Below are positions 18,359-26,474 of a stretch of DNA of 64,000 nt, one piece after another. Source of the DNA: Mycolicibacter hiberniae. Lineage in GTDB: Bacteria > Actinomycetota > Actinomycetes > Mycobacteriales > Mycobacteriaceae. The stretch's first letter is position 1, and the number at the start of each line of letters is the position of its first letter. The notes beneath the pieces were generated by a model, which saw only the letters and a program-made list of their open reading frames with translations, made no database searches and was not told where the DNA came from. The DNA is taken from assembly GCF_010729485.1 (NCBI RefSeq), contig NZ_AP022609.1, positions 3,348,001-3,412,000 on the forward strand. The letters run 5' to 3'. The translations under genes and the position numbers were made by a program.

Positions 18359-18946
18359 TCACAGCAAGCCCGACCGCAGTACGTCGCCGGCCAGGCCGGC
18401 CACCACCGGCACGATGCCCAGGCATACGAACGCGGGCAGGAAGCACAGCCCGAGTGGCCCGGCAATCAGCACCGCGGCTCGCTCCGCGGCGGCGGTAGCC
18501 CTGTCGGAGGCCTCTGCTCGGCACTGCGCGGCGAGTTGGCCGAGCCCGGCGGCCAGCGCGGTACCCGATGACCCCGACCGGCGGGCCAGGCGCAGCACCG
18601 CCGCGACGACCGGGTCGATTGCCGCGCCGGCCGGACCGCCTGGCGCCGACCAGGCAATGCGCGGTTCGGCACCCAACGCCAGCAGATCCGCGCCGCGGCG
18701 CAACGCCTGCGCCAACGGCGGCGGCGCGTGCGCAGCGGTGGCTGCCGCCGCGCCGGACACCGACATGCCCGCGGTCAGGCACAGGGCGAACACGTCCATG
18801 TCCGCGGCGAGCGCCAGCGCGTCGATCCCCGGGCCCCTCGGGGCCGGCCGGCCGCTGCCCGGGCGGGGCGCGACCCGCGACCGGGCCGTCTGCGGGCCGG
18901 CGGCGGCCAGCACTGCCGCTGCCAGCAGGAGCGCGGCCGTGGTCAT
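18359..18946 (-). CDS. tadC: Tad pilus assembly membrane protein TadC (GspF domain)
   Basis: Encodes 195 residues. N-terminal transmembrane helix, a cytoplasmic T2SF/GspF domain (DMDVFALCLTAGMSVSGAAAAT), and a C-terminal hydrophobic pair (LIAGPLGLCFLPAFVCLGIVPVV). Starts inside the tadB stop (ATGA overlap). Shorter than proteobacterial TadC, as is usual for this operon in mycobacteria. Confidence 0.87.
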   Translation of the reverse strand: MTTAALLLAAAVLAAAGPQTARSRVAPRPGSGRPAPRGPGIDALALAADMDVFALCLTAGMSVSGAAAATAAHAPPPLAQALRRGADLLALGAEPRIAWSAPGGPAGAAIDPVVAAVLRLARRSGSSGTALAAGLGQLAAQCRAEASDRATAAAERAAVLIAGPLGLCFLPAFVCLGIVPVVAGLAGDVLRSGLL

Positions 18947-19749
18947 GCGCCGGCACCTGCGGTGATCCGGTCAGACCACAACAGCCCGGCGCACACCAGG
19001 CTCACCCCGATCAGCGTGAGCGTGCCGCCGCCGCCGGCGCCCAGCAGATATCCGATCGGTCGGGCTCCGATCAGCTGGCCCAGCACCACTCCGAGCACCG
19101 GCAGGCCGGCCAAGAGTGCCGCCGAGGCGCGGGCCCCGGCCATACCGGCTTCGGCGCGCGCCGAGAACCTGTGCCGGGCGGTGATGTCGCGTTGCGCGGC
19201 TTGCATCAGGGCCGCGATCGCCAGGCCGTGCTGTTCGCCGAGTTGCCAATACGCGGCGAGCCGTTCCCACTGTGCGGGCAGCGCCGAGGCTGCGGCGGCA
19301 TCGCGCAGGCCGGTCGCGACGTCGGCGCCCAACCGGGCCCGGGCCGCGACGCCGCCCAGGCCGGCGGCCACCACACGGTGGCCGGCTTCCGCGGCGCCGA
19401 CGGCGAAGGCCCGCACCGGATGCGCTCCCACGCGCAACTCACCGACCAGGGCATCGAGCGCGGTTTCCAGGGCGCGTGATTCCGCACTCGCTCGGCGGCG
19501 CCGCAGGTGGCGGCGCCGGCGCACGGCGGCGGTGATTCCGAACACGGCTCCGGCCAGCCACGCGCAGGGCGGCAGGACCAGGGTGGCCGCCACCCCGGCG
19601 CCGGCGGCCACCCCGAGCACGCTCCAGCGGCCGGCCGTCTCGGCGAACCGGCCGCCCGGGCGGCCGGTCGCCGCGAGACGGCGGCGCGGCGAAGCACCGA
19701 GCAGTGCCGCCGCGGCCAGCGCAAGTGCGGCGGTCGCCGGGCCGGTCAT
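18943..19749 (-). CDS. tadB: Tad pilus assembly membrane protein TadB (GspF domain)
   Basis: Encodes 268 residues from ATG 19749. Hydrophobic N-terminal helices (ATAALALAAAALLGA; LGVAAGAGVAATLVLPP), a GspF cytoplasmic domain (ETALDALVGELRVGAHPVRAF), then C-terminal membrane helices (ASAALLAGLPVLGVVLG; LTLIGVSLVCAGLLW). Overlaps tadA by 4 bases. Inner-membrane platform for pilus assembly. Confidence 0.87.
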   Translation of the reverse strand: MTGPATAALALAAAALLGASPRRRLAATGRPGGRFAETAGRWSVLGVAAGAGVAATLVLPPCAWLAGAVFGITAAVRRRRHLRRRRASAESRALETALDALVGELRVGAHPVRAFAVGAAEAGHRVVAAGLGGVAARARLGADVATGLRDAAAASALPAQWERLAAYWQLGEQHGLAIAALMQAAQRDITARHRFSARAEAGMAGARASAALLAGLPVLGVVLGQLIGARPIGYLLGAGGGGTLTLIGVSLVCAGLLWSDRITAGAGA

Positions 19750-20921
19750 GCGGCGCGCCGATCGCGCAGCAGAGCCCGGAGTTCGGCGGCGTGGCCGGTC
19801 AGCCCGCGGTCGGCCTGCCACACCGGTTCGGCCTGCACCAGGCCGGCTGAACTGCGGCGCAGCACCGCGATGTCGGTGAGGCGCCGCTGGCCGTCGCCGC
19901 CGCGCGCGACGTGCAGCACCACCTGGACGGCTGCCGCCAACTGGCTGTGCAGGCCCGACCGGTCCAGGCCGCCCAGGGCGGCGAGGGCTTCCAGCCGGGC
20001 GGGCACGTCGCTGGGACGGTTGGCGTGCACTGTTCCCGCACCTCCTTCGTGGCCGGTGTTCAAGGCGGCGAGCAGGTCGACCACTTCGGCACCGCGAACC
20101 TCGCCGACCACCAACCGGTCCGGCCGCATCCGCAGCGCCTGCCGGACCAGTTCGCGCAGCCCCACCTCGCCGATGCCTTCAACGTTCGGCGCGCGCGCCA
20201 CCAGCCTGACCAGATGCGGATGCCGGGGCAGCAGTTCCGGTGCGTCCTCGACGCAGACCAGCCGCTCGCGCTCGTCTACCGCCCCGAGCAGGGCGGCCAA
20301 CATCGTGGTTTTTCCGGCGCCGGTGCCGCCGGAGATCAGGAACGCCAAGCGGCCGTCGATGATGTCGGCGAGCAGGGCCGCCGCGGCCGGCGCGATGGCC
20401 CCCGCGGCGATCAACGCGGCGAGGTTCTGGGTGGCCGGCCGCAGCACCCGCAGGGAAAGGCACGTGCCACCGGCGGCGAGGGGCGGCAGGATCGCGTGCA
20501 GGCGCACGGCGAACTCGCCGGTTCCGATGCCGCGCAGCTGCCCGTCGACCCACGGCTGGGCGTCGTCGAGCCGGCGCCCGGCGGCCACCGCCAGGCGTTG
20601 GGCCAGCCGGCGCACCGCCGCTTCGTCGGGGAAACGGATCTCGGTGCGCCGCAAGCCCGCGCCGTCGTCGACCCACACGGCATCGGGTGCGGTGACCAGC
20701 ACGTCGGTGGTTCCCGCCGCACACAGCAGCGGTTCGAGCACCCCGGCTCCGGTCAGCTCGGTCTGCAAGATCCGCAGGCTGGCCAGCATCTCGGTGTCGC
20801 CGAGCACGCCGCCCGACTCGGCCCGCAGGGCAGCGGCAACGGCCTGGGGACGCAACGCCGAGGGCTCTCCGGCCTCGGCGGCCAGCCGTTCGCGGACCCG
20901 GTCTATCAGCGAGTCCGGCAC
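19746..20921 (-). CDS. tadA: Tad pilus secretion ATPase (TadA/CpaF)
   Basis: Encodes 391 residues from GTG 20921, which lies inside the tadZ 3' end. Type II/IV secretion ATPase: Walker A LISGGTGAGKTTMLAAL, Asp box VCVEDAPELLPRHPH, Walker B RPDRLVVGEVRGAEVVD, His box GHEGGAGTVHANRP. Hexameric motor driving pilin assembly. Matches Rv3659c in position. Confidence 0.95.
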   Translation of the reverse strand: MPDSLIDRVRERLAAEAGEPSALRPQAVAAALRAESGGVLGDTEMLASLRILQTELTGAGVLEPLLCAAGTTDVLVTAPDAVWVDDGAGLRRTEIRFPDEAAVRRLAQRLAVAAGRRLDDAQPWVDGQLRGIGTGEFAVRLHAILPPLAAGGTCLSLRVLRPATQNLAALIAAGAIAPAAAALLADIIDGRLAFLISGGTGAGKTTMLAALLGAVDERERLVCVEDAPELLPRHPHLVRLVARAPNVEGIGEVGLRELVRQALRMRPDRLVVGEVRGAEVVDLLAALNTGHEGGAGTVHANRPSDVPARLEALAALGGLDRSGLHSQLAAAVQVVLHVARGGDGQRRLTDIAVLRRSSAGLVQAEPVWQADRGLTGHAAELRALLRDRRAA

Positions 20922-22000
20922 GTGACCACGTCCTTGCGCTGCGGCAGCGCTTCCAGAACCCGCCCGGCGGCCACCGCCAGCGCGGAGCGGCGCTGCAGCC
21001 GCAGACCGGCGTGCTCGAGCCGCTCGGCAAGGCCTGGCTCGGCCCGCATCGCGGCCAACAGGGGCAGTCCGAGGATCTGGGCCACGTCGTCGGCCCGGAG
21101 GCCGCCGGGCGCCGGGCCGCGTACCACCACGCCGACGTTGGGGTTCAGTGCCCGCAGCCGGGGTGCGATCGCCGCGCCGGCCGCGCACGCCCGCACGTCG
21201 CACGGGCTGACCACGGCGACGAGGTCGGCGAGGCTCAGGGCAGTCTCGGTGGGTTCGGCCAGCGCCCGGGGCAGATCGCAGATGACGGTGACCCCGCCGC
21301 GACGGCCCGCGTCGATGACGGCGTCGAGGGCCCCGGATTCGGCGTCCGGCCCTTGCGCGGCGCGGTGGCCGCGGCCCGGGCCCGACAGCACACTGACTCC
21401 GTGCCGGCGGGGTAGCGCCGCACGCAGTGCCGGCCAGGTCAGTCGTCCGCTGTGCTGAGCCAAGTCGCTCCAGCGCAGGCCGGCGGCATTCTCGGTACCC
21501 GCCAGCAGGTCGATGCCGGCGCCGCTGGTGTCCAGATCGATCAACAGCGCAGCGCCGGCGCGCTGCGCCAACGCCGTGGCCAGCAGCGAGGTTCCTGCTC
21601 CCCCGCATGCGCCGATCACCGCGACGACGGCACCGCGGCCGTGCCCGTCACCGGCCGACTCACCGGCCTCGGCCAGCGCAGCCACCAACTCGTTGCCCTC
21701 GGCGGGCAGCGCCAGGACCCGTTGCGCGCCGACGGCGACGCCGGTTCGCCAGGACGCCGCGCTCGGCTGGGCGGCCGTGAGCACGATGACGCCGGCCCGG
21801 CGCGGCAGCCGGGCCCTGCCGCAGCGGGCGGCAGCGTCCTCGTCGAGCACGACCGCCGCGGCAGCCGACCAGGTGCTGCGGCTCGGCAGGGTCGCGCCGA
21901 GATGGCGGACGTGCGTACCGACCGCCGCGGCCACCCGGTCCACCTCGTCGCGCAGGGTGGCCTGGGCGACCAGGGACAGCAGGCCGGCGGATGAACTCAC
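20906..22000 (-). CDS. ssd: TadZ/CpaE-like P-loop protein (septum-site determining Ssd type)
   Basis: Encodes 364 residues from GTG 22000. An N-terminal receiver-like region is followed by a MinD/ParA-type ATPase: AVIGACGGAGTSLLATALAQ is a deviant Walker A with Thr-Ser in place of Lys-Ser/Thr, and LLIDLDTSGAGIDLLAG is the next motif. The M. tuberculosis counterpart Rv3660c has been studied as the septum-site regulator Ssd. First gene of the pilus operon, so it may link pilus placement or division to location in the cell. Two DnaA-box-like 9-mers lie 52-79 bases upstream. Confidence 0.88.
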   Translation of the reverse strand: MSSSAGLLSLVAQATLRDEVDRVAAAVGTHVRHLGATLPSRSTWSAAAAVVLDEDAAARCGRARLPRRAGVIVLTAAQPSAASWRTGVAVGAQRVLALPAEGNELVAALAEAGESAGDGHGRGAVVAVIGACGGAGTSLLATALAQRAGAALLIDLDTSGAGIDLLAGTENAAGLRWSDLAQHSGRLTWPALRAALPRRHGVSVLSGPGRGHRAAQGPDAESGALDAVIDAGRRGGVTVICDLPRALAEPTETALSLADLVAVVSPCDVRACAAGAAIAPRLRALNPNVGVVVRGPAPGGLRADDVAQILGLPLLAAMRAEPGLAERLEHAGLRLQRRSALAVAAGRVLEALPQRKDVVTCRTR

Positions 22001-22051
22001 CGCTTCACCGTCACGCTGGGGTCCCGGCAGCGCCACCCCATCCCAGGCGTG

Positions 22052-22079
22052 TGTGGATGAATTGTTCGCCTGTGGACAA
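22052..22079 (-). promoter_or_regulatory. Pair of DnaA-box-like 9-mers
   Basis: On the minus strand TTGTCCACA (22071-22079) equals the mycobacterial DnaA-box consensus, and TCATCCACA (22052-22060) is two changes away. They have the same orientation and are 19 bases apart (about two helical turns), upstream of the ssd/tadZ start. A regulatory role is inferred only. Confidence 0.4.
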
Positions 22080-22186
22080 CTCCGGTTGAGCGTTGCCGGA
22101 AAAAACCGGACAAATGGCATGAAAAACCGGATCTGTAACACGTTCCAGTCGGCGCAGAGGGGGTCCCGGCGAACACATTGCCGGAG

Positions 22187-22230
22187 AAAAAAGACGACCC
22201 CCGCCAGGGGGGGAGGAGGCGGAGGTCGTC
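22187..22230 (-). terminator. Intrinsic terminator of the 6C RNA
   Basis: A 13-bp stem with one mismatch (22193-22205 with 22218-22230) is followed on the minus strand by six T (22192-22187). It doubles as the second 6C hairpin. Confidence 0.85.
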
Positions 22231-22283
22231 GCGTATCAACCCCGGGGGGTCGGGCCGATACACCCTCGACATAAGCCGAGTGA
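22187..22283 (-). ncRNA. 6C small RNA (B11 of M. tuberculosis)
   Basis: On the minus strand two stem-loops each present a run of at least six C. Hairpin 1 is GTATC...GATAC (22232-22261) with loop CCCCCC. Hairpin 2 is GACGACCTCCGCC paired with GGCGGGGGTCGTC (22193-22230), with seven C in the loop, followed by T6. This is the defining 6C architecture. TATAGT at 22289-22294 is a -10 giving a start near 22281-22284 and a length of about 95 bases, as for B11. It lies between the tadZ/ssd and HAD genes, as B11 does. The C-rich loops pair with G-rich target mRNAs by known mechanism. Confidence 0.92.
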
Positions 22284-22419
22284 TGTCCACTATACACATG
22301 ACAGGGCGGTGGGGCGCAAGTATCACTTTGGAAGCATTTTCATTATGTCGGACTACGTGTGAAGTGCTGTTTCGGGCGTAGCACCGGTCCGGCCGGCCGC
22401 TCGGACCTATGCTGAGCCG

Positions 22420-23286
22420 GTGACCGCCCCCACCCCGCAGCCGCAGTCACCACCCACGCCGGCGCCGGCCTCCCCGGCCCTCTCGGCGACCGGGCCAACC
22501 CGCACAGCGGCCTTCCTGGACCTCGACCAGACGGTGATCGCGAAGTCCAGCGCCCTGGCCTTCAGCAAACCCTTCATGGCTCAGGGACTGATCAACCGCC
22601 GCACGGTTCTCAAGTCGAGCTATGCGCAATTCCTGATGCTGCTTTCCGGCGCCGACCACGATCAGATGGAGCGGATGCGCGCCCACCTGACCAACATGTG
22701 CACCGGCTGGAACGTCGAACAGGTCAAGGCGATCGTCAACGAGACCATCCACGACATCGTCACCCCGCTGATCTTCGCGGAGGCGGCGGAGCTGATCGCC
22801 GACCACAAACTCTGCGGCCGCGACGTCGTGGTGGTCTCAGCCTCCGGCGAGGAGATCGTGGCGCCCATCGCCCGGGCGCTCGGCGCCACCCATGCCATGG
22901 CCACGCGGATGGTCGTGGCCGACGGCAAGTACACCGGCGAGATCGCGTTCTACTGCTACGGCGAAGGCAAGGTGCAGGCCATCCGCGAACTGGCCGCTCG
23001 CGAGGGCTATCCGCTCGAGCACTGCTACGCCTACTCGGACTCGATCACCGACCTGCCGATGCTGCAGGCAGTCGGTCACCCCTCGGCGGTGAACCCCGAC
23101 CGCGCCCTGCGCAAAGAGGCGCTCGCCAACGGCTGGCCGGTGCTGACCTTCTCTCGGCCGGTGTCGCTGCGGGACCGCATCCCGGCACCGTCCGGCGCGG
23201 CACTGGCCACCACCGCCGCGGTGGGCATCAGCGCGCTGGCCGCCGGCGCGCTGACCTATTCCCTGTTGCGCCGGCTGGCACCCTGA
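22420..23286 (+). CDS. HAD-superfamily IB hydrolase (SerB-like)
   Basis: Encodes 288 residues from GTG 22420. HAD motif I is AAFLDLDQTVIAKSS (nucleophile and acid Asp), motif II is VVVSAS, and motif III is AYSDSITDLPML. A Pro/Ala-rich head precedes the domain, and the C-terminus has a hydrophobic stretch (AALATTAAVGISALAAGALTYSLL) that may anchor it to the membrane. Phosphoserine phosphatase-like fold; the substrate is not known. Corresponds to Rv3661. Confidence 0.9.
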   Translation: MTAPTPQPQSPPTPAPASPALSATGPTRTAAFLDLDQTVIAKSSALAFSKPFMAQGLINRRTVLKSSYAQFLMLLSGADHDQMERMRAHLTNMCTGWNVEQVKAIVNETIHDIVTPLIFAEAAELIADHKLCGRDVVVVSASGEEIVAPIARALGATHAMATRMVVADGKYTGEIAFYCYGEGKVQAIRELAAREGYPLEHCYAYSDSITDLPMLQAVGHPSAVNPDRALRKEALANGWPVLTFSRPVSLRDRIPAPSGAALATTAAVGISALAAGALTYSLLRRLAP

Positions 23287-23353
23287 CCGACCAGCCAGCA
23301 AACAACCCCGGTCACAATCCGATGACACGCGAGCCGGCCGCGCCTATTACCCC

Positions 23354-23382
23354 TTGCTGTGGCGTGCGTCACGTAGTACAAA
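23354..23382 (+). promoter_or_regulatory. Ms1 RNA promoter
   Basis: TTGCTG (23354-23359) and TACAAA (23377-23382) are spaced by 17 bases, a SigA-type promoter placing the RNA start near 23389. Confidence 0.6.
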
Positions 23383-23388
23383 GGAACC

Positions 23389-23687
23389 ACGGAAGCCGGC
23401 AAGGCCAGGGTCGACCCGGAAGAGAAGGATCGACCTCCCGAACCGTACTTCCGGAGTGCGGAAAGCGGTACCCACGCGCAGCCATAGCCGCGAAGATGGC
23501 AGAAGTGTTGCGGGCCTGCGTAATTCCGGTACGTGATCGGTGATGCCAGCCCTTTGGGTGGGGCTGCAGCCGAAGAACGCCGTAGGAGCGCCGAGGCCAC
23601 CCACGCAGCCCATGTTGGACGCCTGGTAACCGTGTACCGTGCTAGCGGGCGGCGAGCCGAATCCTTCGGAGCGCCGCCCGCTTTGTT
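23389..23687 (+). ncRNA. ms1: Ms1 RNA (MTS2823), RNA polymerase core-binding RNA
   Basis: A gene-free stretch begins at a SigA-like promoter and ends at a strong terminator, giving about 299 bases, the known size of Ms1. Position between the Rv3661-like and Rv3662c-like genes on the plus strand matches MTS2823/ncRv13661. Ms1 accumulates in stationary phase and binds RNA polymerase core lacking sigma factor. The sequence has many pairing segments, for example GGTCGACC and GGTACCC-type palindromes. The 5' end is inferred from the promoter. Confidence 0.87.
23644..23687 (+). terminator. Intrinsic terminator of Ms1
   Basis: AGCGGGCGGCG (23644-23654) pairs perfectly with CGCCGCCCGCT (23672-23682), then TTTGTT. 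An 11-bp GC-rich stem. Confidence 0.88.
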
Positions 23688-23713
23688 CCCCCCAAAGTAG
23701 CTGGAACCGGCGC

Positions 23714-24460
23714 TTAGCGCCCCGCCTCAGCAATCTCCAGCGCATCGAGCGCCCCGGTGCGCATCGCGCCGCAACACAGCAGCAGCCACCCGGTGACACC
23801 CTCGCGCGAACCGGTCGCGAAACCCTCCGCCGCGCGCCGGTAGTCGCGCGCCTTGCGCATCCAGGCCACCTCCGGAACGCCCAGTCCATGGCGGTCCAGG
23901 CCGCTGGCGATCGTGACCAGGCGGGCCGCGCCCCGGGCCACCACCCCATCGGCGCTGCCGAACGGCGCCAGCGTCAGAAGTTCGCCGTGCACCACCGCGG
24001 CGAAAACCGGGGCGGCCACCGAGGTGCCCCCGGTGGCCAGGTCGGCCAGCATCTCCAGCCGGCGCCCCACGGCCGCACCGCCCTCCGGCCGACCGAGCCG
24101 CTCCTCGTCGACCAAGTCCGCGGCGGCCAACACGTGCAACCGGGCCAACGCCTGCAGCGGAGCACGGCGCCACACCTCGACCAGCGCGGTCTCCCCGCCT
24201 TCTAACGCTTGGGCCACCCGCAGCGCGCCGGCGAACACCGGGTCGGACGTCGCGTCGGCGTCCACGGCAGCGGGCCCCCCGTCAAGAACCGACGAGGCCC
24301 GCGCCGCCCGCAGGGACGCCTCCGCGGCGCTGACCGGCCAGCCGCGCATGTTGGTCTTATGCCGATGCACCCGGGCCAGGCCGTCGCGGACCTGCTCGCT
24401 GGCTTCGGCAACGCCCGGAAGATCGAGCAACGGGGCCAGGGGATCCTGCGCAGTGGTCAC
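23714..24460 (-). CDS. Degenerate Fic-like protein (Rv3662c type)
   Basis: Encodes 248 residues from GTG 24460 (GTG 24472 possible). VRDGLARVHRHKTNMRGW and RAARASSVLDGG resemble the N-terminal helices and the S-x3-E-G inhibitory motif of Fic proteins. APFGSADGVVARGAARLV aligns with the Fic core HPFxxGNGRxxR, but the catalytic His is Ala and the GNGR part is altered. So it probably has the fold without AMP-transfer activity. The usual annotation is hypothetical or oxidoreductase. Divergent from acs with 40 bases between starts. Confidence 0.72.
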   Translation of the reverse strand: MTTAQDPLAPLLDLPGVAEASEQVRDGLARVHRHKTNMRGWPVSAAEASLRAARASSVLDGGPAAVDADATSDPVFAGALRVAQALEGGETALVEVWRRAPLQALARLHVLAAADLVDEERLGRPEGGAAVGRRLEMLADLATGGTSVAAPVFAAVVHGELLTLAPFGSADGVVARGAARLVTIASGLDRHGLGVPEVAWMRKARDYRRAAEGFATGSREGVTGWLLLCCGAMRTGALDALEIAEAGR

Positions 24461-24470
24461 ATGCTGTGAC
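24456..24470. promoter_or_regulatory. Palindrome between the Fic-like gene and acs
   Basis: GTCACA-TGC-TGTGAC is a perfect 6-bp inverted repeat with a 3-base spacer. It overlaps the Fic-like gene start, 31 bases before the acs start. Its arms are in the opposite order to a Crp site. Regulator unknown. Confidence 0.35.
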
Positions 24471-24500
24471 ACTACCGTCGAGGTGATTAGGCTCCTGACG

Positions 24501-26465
24501 GTGAGCAGCAACTCAGACACCGCCCCCGCCCCGTCCGCGTCGTCGTACCCGCCCTCGGCCGAGTTCGCCGCCCGGGCCAACGCGGGTCCGGAGTTGTATC
24601 GCGCCGCCGCCGACGATCGGCTCGGCTTCTGGGCCGCGCAGGCCAACCGGCTGAGCTGGGCAAAACCGTTCACCGAAGTGCTGGACTACTCCGACGCCCC
24701 GTTCGCCCGCTGGTTCGCCGACGGCAAGCTCAACGTCGCCTACAACTGCGTGGATCGCCACGTGGAAGCCGGCCACGGCGAGCGGGTGGCGATCCATTGG
24801 GAGGGCGAGCCCGACGGGGACGCCCGCACCATCACCTATGCCGACCTACTGGCCGACGTCTGTCGGGCGGCCAACGCGCTGACCGGCCTGGGCCTGGTCG
24901 CCGGTGACCGGGTGGCGATCTATCTGCCGATGATCCCCGAAGCGGTGGTCGCGATGCTGGCGTGCGCCCGGTTGGGCGTCCTGCACACCGTGGTGTTCGC
25001 CGGGTTCTCCGCGCACGCGCTGCGGTCGCGCATCGATGACGCCCAGGCCAAGGTGGTGATCACCTCCGACGGCCAGTTCCGCCGTGGCCAGCCGGCACCG
25101 CTCAAGCCCGCTGTCGACGAGGCGGTGGCTGAGGCTCCCAGCGTCGAGCACGTACTGGTGGTGCGGCGCACCGGCGGCGAGATGTCCTGGAACCCCGACC
25201 GCGACCTGTGGTGGCACGAGGTGGTGGAGCCGGCCGCCGCGCAGCACACGCCCGAGGCCTTCGACGCCGAGCAGCCGCTGTTTCTGCTGTACACGTCGGG
25301 GACCACCGGCAAACCGAAGGGCATCGTGCACACCAGCGGTGGTTACCTGACCCAGGCCGCCTACACCCACCACTACGTTTTCGACCTCAAGGCCACATCC
25401 GACGTCTTCTGGTGCACCGCCGACGTCGGCTGGGTCACCGGGCACACCTATGCCGTGTACGGACCGCTGGCCAACGGCGCCACCGAGGTGATCTACGAGG
25501 GCACCCCGGACTTCCCGGACCACCACCGACACTTCCAGATCATCGAAAAATACGGTGTCACAATCTATTACACCGCACCGACGTTGATCCGCACCTTCAT
25601 GAAGTGGGGCCGCGAGGTCCCCGACGCCCACAATCTGTCCAGTCTGCGGTTGCTGGGCTCGGTGGGTGAGCCGATCAACCCGGAGGCGTGGCGCTGGTAC
25701 CGGCGGGTGATCGGTAAGGACGCGGTTCCGGTGGTCGACACCTGGTGGCAGACCGAGACCGGTGCGGCGATGATCTCCCCGCTGCCCGGGGTTTCCGCGG
25801 CCAAACCGGGTGCGGCGATGACGCCGCTGCCGGGGATCTCCGCGCGCATCGTCGACGATCACGGTGACCAGTTGGCGCCGGATCAGTCCTCCGGCGAGCC
25901 GGTCTCGGGATACCTGGTCATCGACCAGCCCTGGCCGGCGATGACCCGGGGCATCTGGGGCGACCGGCAGCGCTTCATCGACACCTACTGGTCGCGCTTC
26001 GCCGAGCAGGGCTGGTACTTCGCCGGCGACGGCGCCCGCTACGACGCCGACGGCGACATCTGGGTGCTGGGCCGCATCGACGACGTGATGAATGTGTCCG
26101 GGCACCGCATCTCCACCGCCGAGGTGGAGTCGGCACTGGTCAGTCACGAGGCGGTGGCCGAGGCCGCCGTGGTCGGCGCCATCGACGAGCAGACCGGTCA
26201 GCGGATCTGCGCGTTCGTGGTACTGGCGGCCTCCCACAGCCACGTCGGCGGGACTATCGTCGACGAGCTGCGCGAGCGCGTCACCGTGGAGATCTCGCCG
26301 ATCGCCAAACCGCGTAACGTCCATATCGTCCCGGAGTTGCCCAAGACCCGCAGCGGCAAGATCATGCGGCGCCTGCTGCGCGACATCGCCGACGGCCGCG
26401 AACTCGGCGACACCTCAACCCTGGTGGACCCCAGCGTGTTCGACGCGATCCGGGCGGCCGACTAG
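24501..26465 (+). CDS. acs: Acetyl-CoA synthetase
   Basis: Encodes 654 residues from GTG 24501. Forms acetyl-CoA from acetate, ATP and CoA. The P-loop is LYTSGTTGKPKGIVHT; VDTWWQTETGAAM binds acetate/AMP; DDVMNVSGHRISTAEVE is the hinge; PKTRSGKIMRRLLR carries the Lys that is acetylated in this family to switch the enzyme off. Full length. Corresponds to Rv3667. Confidence 0.97.
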   Translation: MSSNSDTAPAPSASSYPPSAEFAARANAGPELYRAAADDRLGFWAAQANRLSWAKPFTEVLDYSDAPFARWFADGKLNVAYNCVDRHVEAGHGERVAIHWEGEPDGDARTITYADLLADVCRAANALTGLGLVAGDRVAIYLPMIPEAVVAMLACARLGVLHTVVFAGFSAHALRSRIDDAQAKVVITSDGQFRRGQPAPLKPAVDEAVAEAPSVEHVLVVRRTGGEMSWNPDRDLWWHEVVEPAAAQHTPEAFDAEQPLFLLYTSGTTGKPKGIVHTSGGYLTQAAYTHHYVFDLKATSDVFWCTADVGWVTGHTYAVYGPLANGATEVIYEGTPDFPDHHRHFQIIEKYGVTIYYTAPTLIRTFMKWGREVPDAHNLSSLRLLGSVGEPINPEAWRWYRRVIGKDAVPVVDTWWQTETGAAMISPLPGVSAAKPGAAMTPLPGISARIVDDHGDQLAPDQSSGEPVSGYLVIDQPWPAMTRGIWGDRQRFIDTYWSRFAEQGWYFAGDGARYDADGDIWVLGRIDDVMNVSGHRISTAEVESALVSHEAVAEAAVVGAIDEQTGQRICAFVVLAASHSHVGGTIVDELRERVTVEISPIAKPRNVHIVPELPKTRSGKIMRRLLRDIADGRELGDTSTLVDPSVFDAIRAAD

Positions 26466-26474
26466 GACGGGCGC

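Noticed and set aside
22187..22261. Transcription attenuator in the leader of the pilus operon, because the two hairpins could pair alternately.
   Set aside because: The promoter, size, C-rich loops and position match the 6C small RNA, which explains the structure better.
24456..24470. Crp site in front of acs.
   Set aside because: The arms read TCACA...TGTGA, the reverse of the TGTGA...TCACA order of Crp sites, and the spacer is 3 instead of 6 bases. Kept only as an unassigned palindrome.
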